A stretch of 64,000 nucleotides of DNA from UBA1479 sp963976055 (GTDB lineage: Bacteria > Pseudomonadota > Alphaproteobacteria > Rhodospirillales > Casp-alpha2). The notes under the pieces are model-generated. The model saw only the letters and a program-made list of their open reading frames with translations. It ran no database searches and was not told the DNA's origin. How positions within the stretch are numbered: the first letter of the stretch is position 1; every line of letters starts with the position of its first letter. The stretch covers positions 1-64,000 of the forward strand of contig CAXBJB010000010.1 of assembly GCA_963976055.1 (NCBI GenBank), given 5' to 3'. The translations under genes and the position numbers were made by a program. Below, piece after piece: positions 58,892 through 64,000 of this stretch.

Positions 58892-60916
58892 ATGTCTTTG
58901 TCCCTGTCGTTCATGAATAACACGAAGATTCTGACCAAGATCTTCATCGGCTTCGGGATCGTCCTGGCCCTGCTGCTGATCATCAGCGCAACCAGCGGCG
59001 TCAGCCTGCGAAGCGGCGAAAGCAACTTCACCCAGTACCGTGAACAGGCCGCCCTGTCGAACCGGGCCGCCATGGTGCAGGCCACCCTGCAGAAGGCTCA
59101 ACTGGCGGTCGGCGACTACATCACCCAATCGTCGGAAGACGCCATCGCGGAATTCGAGGAACGCATTTCCGAGACCATGGAACTGATCGAGACCCTGAAC
59201 GGCCAGATCACCGATCCCAGGCGCAAGAAGACGATCACCAACGCCATCGAAAACCTGAGCACCTATCAGTCCGCGTTCGACCAGGTCACGTCCCTGCAAA
59301 CCAAGCGGAACTCCATCTCCCAAAGCCAGATGGACGTGATCGGCCCGGACATGGAGAGCAAGCTTACCGCCCTCATGCAGAAGTCCTATGACGAGACGGA
59401 CGTGTCCGCCGCTTATCACGCGGCGAAGACCCAGCGCTCGCTTCTGCTCATGCGCCTTTACGCCAACAAGTTCATCACGGCCAACCAGCTCGACGACTTC
59501 GACAAGGCCATGGAAGCCGCCGGCGAGATGAAGGAAAACATCGCCGAATTGCAGAACGAACTGTTCGACGAAGAACGCAAGGCCACCGCCGCCAAGATCG
59601 CCGCGATGCAGGAACAATACGAAGCCGCCCTCACGGAAGTAAGCGAGGTCATGGCCCAGCGCGACGAGGTCGTGCTCGGCACCATCGGCTTCGTCGGCCC
59701 CAATATCGCGGCCTTGATGAACGACCTGCGGAACGACCTGAAGACCGTTCAGGAAACCCTCGGGCCGGCCACCAGCAAGGCCATGAAGACGGCGATGATG
59801 GTGACCCTGGTGGTCGCCGGGGGCAGCGTCCTGTTGGGGGTTCTGGCGGCGCTGTTGATCGGCAACGGCATCTCGCGGCCCGTGACCGCCCTGACCGCGG
59901 CCATGACATCGCTGGCCGGCGGCGACAAGACCGTCGATATTCCCAGCCAGGAAAACGGCGACGAGGTCGGCGACATGGCGCGGGCCGTTCTGGTGTTCAA
60001 GGAAAGCATGATCAAGGCCGACGATCTGGCCGCCCGCGAGCGGGAGGCCCAGAAGCGGCGCGAGGAACGGGGCCGCCAGATCGAGGCCCTGACCGGCTCG
60101 TTCGATTCCGACGTCTCGGCGCTTCTGCAATCCCTGACCACATCGGCGGCCGAGATGACCTCGACCGCATCGACCATGTCCAAGATCGCCGACGGCACCA
60201 ACGAGCGGGCGGCCACGGTCGCCGGGGCCGCCGAACAGGCCTCGGCCAACGTGCAGACCGTCGCCACGGCGACGGAAGAGCTGTCCAGTTCGATCCAGGA
60301 AATCGCCCGTCAGGTCGCGCAGTCGTCCAACGTGGCCGAACGGGCGGTCAACGAAGCCAACCACACGGATGCGCAGATTCAGGGCCTGGCCCGCGCCGCC
60401 CACCGCATCGGCGAGGTCGTCGACATGATCACCGACATCGCCGAGCAGACCAACCTGCTGGCGCTGAATGCGACCATCGAGGCGGCCCGCGCCGGCGACG
60501 CCGGCAAGGGCTTTGCCGTGGTCGCGTCGGAAGTGAAAAACCTGGCCAACCAGACCGCCAAGGCAACCGATGAGATCGGCCAGCAGATCGCCGACATCCA
60601 GGCTGAAACTCAAGACGCCGTGCGGGCGATCAAGTCCATCACCTCGACCATCAGCGAGATGAGCGAGATCGCCAGCACCATCGCCTCCGCCGTCGAGGAA
60701 CAAGGGGCGGCGACCAGCGAGATCGCGCGCAATGTGGAACAGGCCTCGACCGGCACGCAGGAAGTCACCTCCAACATCATCGAGGTGACCCATTCGGCCG
60801 GCGAAACGGGCACCGCCGCGACCCAGGTCACCAGCGTCGCCGGTTCCCTGAATACCCAGGCCGATCACCTGAAACAGCAGGTCGAAAGGTTCCTGGAAGG
60901 CGTGCGCGCGGCCTAG
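58892..60916 (+). CDS. Methyl-accepting chemotaxis protein with long helical (HBM-like) sensor
   Basis: Transmembrane chemoreceptor of 674 residues, ATG 58892 with GGAGGA upstream. TM1 is about 17-36. The periplasmic region of about 265 residues is all-helical and long enough for a helical bimodular (HBM) sensor. TM2 is about 302-325, then HAMP, and the signalling tip is near residue 515 (DIAEQTNLLALNATIEAARA). Unlike the other two MCPs it is not followed by a kinase but by a convergent acylphosphatase. Confidence 0.94.
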   Translation: MSLSLSFMNNTKILTKIFIGFGIVLALLLIISATSGVSLRSGESNFTQYREQAALSNRAAMVQATLQKAQLAVGDYITQSSEDAIAEFEERISETMELIETLNGQITDPRRKKTITNAIENLSTYQSAFDQVTSLQTKRNSISQSQMDVIGPDMESKLTALMQKSYDETDVSAAYHAAKTQRSLLLMRLYANKFITANQLDDFDKAMEAAGEMKENIAELQNELFDEERKATAAKIAAMQEQYEAALTEVSEVMAQRDEVVLGTIGFVGPNIAALMNDLRNDLKTVQETLGPATSKAMKTAMMVTLVVAGGSVLLGVLAALLIGNGISRPVTALTAAMTSLAGGDKTVDIPSQENGDEVGDMARAVLVFKESMIKADDLAAREREAQKRREERGRQIEALTGSFDSDVSALLQSLTTSAAEMTSTASTMSKIADGTNERAATVAGAAEQASANVQTVATATEELSSSIQEIARQVAQSSNVAERAVNEANHTDAQIQGLARAAHRIGEVVDMITDIAEQTNLLALNATIEAARAGDAGKGFAVVASEVKNLANQTAKATDEIGQQIADIQAETQDAVRAIKSITSTISEMSEIASTIASAVEEQGAATSEIARNVEQASTGTQEVTSNIIEVTHSAGETGTAATQVTSVAGSLNTQADHLKQQVERFLEGVRAA

Positions 60917-60922
60917 GTCGCC

Positions 60923-61210
60923 CTAGGCGGTCGGCAGGGCGTCAAACCCGATCACCCCGGGGTCGACCACGGGCGTGCGGACGACACCGTCGACCCGCGC
61001 CGCCGGCGGGCCTTCGTGGCACCGATCGACCATCCGGCGGACGGCATCGGGCGTGCCCGAAAACACGGCCTCGACCGTGCCGTCGCGGCGGTTGCGGACC
61101 CAACCGGTCAGGCCGAGCGCCCTTGCCTGCTCACATGTCCAGCCGCGAAACCACACGCCCTGGACGCGGCCGTTGACGATGACATGGACGGTTTCGATGA
61201 TATCGGACAT
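60923..61210 (-). CDS. acyP: Acylphosphatase
   Basis: Hydrolyses acyl phosphates; 95 residues, the standard size. The signature VNGRVQGVWFRGWTCEQA holds the phosphate-binding Arg22, and LTGWVRNRRDGTVEAVFSG holds the catalytic Asn40. Its gene follows pccA on the same strand after 26 bp, so the two may be co-transcribed. Confidence 0.95.
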   Translation of the reverse strand: MSDIIETVHVIVNGRVQGVWFRGWTCEQARALGLTGWVRNRRDGTVEAVFSGTPDAVRRMVDRCHEGPPAARVDGVVRTPVVDPGVIGFDALPTA

Positions 61211-61236
61211 GACGGCGTGTCGCTCCGTCCGGGCGT

Positions 61237-63222
<1,986 letters not shown>

Positions 63223-63364
63223 TATTCGGCCGGCCCTGTTTGTTATTTCCGTGTTTGAACCTGCGACGGTTCGTCCTTCTGGCCCGATGCGGCCAACCCA
63301 ACCCCGCCATTGGTGTAACCGAATTCACACGCTATTGCAGCGCAAAATTCCGCTCCTCGCGTTG

Positions 63365-63380
63365 ATTCTACTAGTAGAAT
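63365..63380. promoter_or_regulatory. Perfect 16-bp palindrome upstream of pccA
   Basis: ATTCTACTAGTAGAAT is fully self-complementary. It sits about 145 bp upstream of the pccA start. TTGC-AGC-GCAA at 63335-63345 is a shorter symmetric site nearby. A regulator-binding role for propionyl-CoA control is possible but not shown. Confidence 0.5.
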
Positions 63381-63403
63381 TCGCCGTTCTCGACCTGTTC
63401 CGC

Positions 63404-63643
63404 CTAGTTCTTCCGGGTCAAGCCATCGAACAGCCCCATGACCCAGGCCGCGTGCAGCGCCAGCGGCGCGCCCCAGGCAACCATGGGATAGATGAACCAC
63501 AACTGGGCCGGCGTCTTGAGATAGTTCAAGGCGGCGCAGCCGGCGATGGCGATAAAATATATCATCAAATGCAGGGCGAAGCCCTTGAGGCGGTTGCGGG
63601 TGCGCGCATCATCGCTATCTTCGGCGGGGTCGAGATCGTTCAT
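63404..63643 (-). CDS. Small 2TM-domain protein
   Basis: A 79-residue membrane protein with a charged N-terminus (MNDLDPAEDSDDARTRNRLK). Two TM helices follow (about 22-42, FALHLMIYFIAIAGCAALNY; and about 49-70), the second ending at HAAWVMGLFDGL. This matches the small 2TM (YbbX-like) domain family, function unknown. Divergent from the SLC13-like gene. Confidence 0.8.
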   Translation of the reverse strand: MNDLDPAEDSDDARTRNRLKGFALHLMIYFIAIAGCAALNYLKTPAQLWFIYPMVAWGAPLALHAAWVMGLFDGLTRKN

Positions 63644-63710
63644 GGCGGGTCCTTCGTCTGCCCCCTAATCTAGGCCCGCCCCGTCGCCACTGCCAACCCA
63701 GGAAGCCGTG

Positions 63711-64000
63711 ATGACCGCAGATTCCAGCCCGCCCCCCAGCCCCGAAGGCGCCCGCCCCGTCGCGCCGCTCATTGGATTGGTGGCGGGGCCGACTCTGTGC
63801 CTGGCCCTGGCCGTCCTGCCGGCCCCCGATGGCCTGGGGCAGGAAGCCTGGCTAACCGCCGGGGTGGCGGTCTGGATGGCCCTGTGGTGGCTGACCCAGG
63901 CCGTGCCGCTGGCCGTCACCGCCCTTCTCCCGGTCCTGCTGTTTCCCGTGTTGGGTATCGCCAAGGCCGCCGATGCGGCCCAGGCCTACGCCCATCCCCT
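63711..64000 (+). CDS. SLC13/DASS-type anion transporter, 5' part only
   Basis: Start of a membrane transporter, cut by the window end. ATG 63711 has AGGAAG about 8 bp upstream. After a Pro-rich N-terminus, TM1 is PLIGLVAGPTLCLALAVLP. The second part reads AGVAVWMALWWLTQAVPLAV and TALLPVLLFPVLGI. That is the conserved N-terminal fingerprint of divalent-anion:sodium symporters, which carry dicarboxylates, sulfate or citrate. Confidence 0.88.
   Translation, partial: MTADSSPPPSPEGARPVAPLIGLVAGPTLCLALAVLPAPDGLGQEAWLTAGVAVWMALWWLTQAVPLAVTALLPVLLFPVLGIAKAADAAQAYAHP

Noticed and set aside
5369..60916. Near-identical stretches in the three MCP genes as DNA repeats
   Set aside because: These are the conserved signalling domain of paralogous proteins, not mobile repeats.

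Overview
The window is high-G+C, densely packed bacterial chromosome. It looks like an alphaproteobacterium, probably Rhodospirillales-like. The reasons are a CpaABC/Flp (Tad) pilus locus, several methyl-accepting chemotaxis proteins (MCPs), bacterial ELM1-family and DUF1489 proteins, an alphaproteobacterial-type PccA, a LiuR-like MerR regulator with its palindromic box, and a CCA-encoded tRNA-Leu. No rRNA, CRISPR array, transposase or phage genes were seen. Species-level placement cannot be made by eye.

Layout. 1-5105: Flp/Tad pilus genes (cpaC partial, cpaB, cpaA and flp leftward; a vWA TadG-like gene rightward). 5369-9033: an MCP followed by a PAS histidine kinase. 9232-13636: an RND efflux pair. 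13644-15590: an arsR-arsC-acr3 arsenic operon. 15668-17624: a DUF3047 protein and two TadE/F-like minor pilins, one with EF-hand-like loops. 17822-22121: an FAH-family enzyme, a nested palindromic repeat, a TIM-barrel isomerase, an ELM1-like protein, a PAS protein and a small membrane protein. 22253-25100: a GntR/dioxygenase/SAF-oxidoreductase operon. 25240-27222: a TPR-sulfotransferase. 27628-33068: pyrE, then a family-5 ABC importer (binding protein plus two permeases, no ATPases) interrupted by a lower-G+C gene flanked by 10-bp direct repeats. 33065-39878: a YeeE/YedE transporter, an IF-2B-like protein, a hydrolase, a universal stress protein, an aminotransferase, a PadR-like protein behind a Fur-like box, and an Hpt protein. 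40086-46338: a leftward acyl-CoA/thiol gene train (thioesterase, two small membrane proteins, thiolase, SDR, DsbA-like isomerase, rhodanese, enoyl-CoA hydratase, response regulator, DUF1489). 46426-51028: a relic of an MCP tail, a sigma-54 promoter, an MCP and a four-PAS histidine kinase. 51133-56677: aspartate dehydrogenase, LiuR-like regulator, mgtE, tRNA-Leu, lipB and an EAL phosphodiesterase. 57022-64000: an unusual MBL-fold protein, a GlcG/HbpS-like protein, a third MCP, acylphosphatase, pccA, a 2TM protein and the start of an SLC13-type transporter.

Together the genes suggest a motile, surface-attaching heterotroph with extensive sensory input. It has three MCPs of different sensor type, two of them each followed by a soluble multi-PAS kinase, plus a c-di-GMP phosphodiesterase and a stand-alone receiver and Hpt. 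It also has branched-chain/propionyl-CoA catabolism, peptide uptake and metal or xenobiotic efflux. The observations I rate highest are the sigma-54-driven MCP-kinase operon and its repeated architecture, the cargo gene inserted in the ABC operon, and the EF-hand-bearing pseudopilin.
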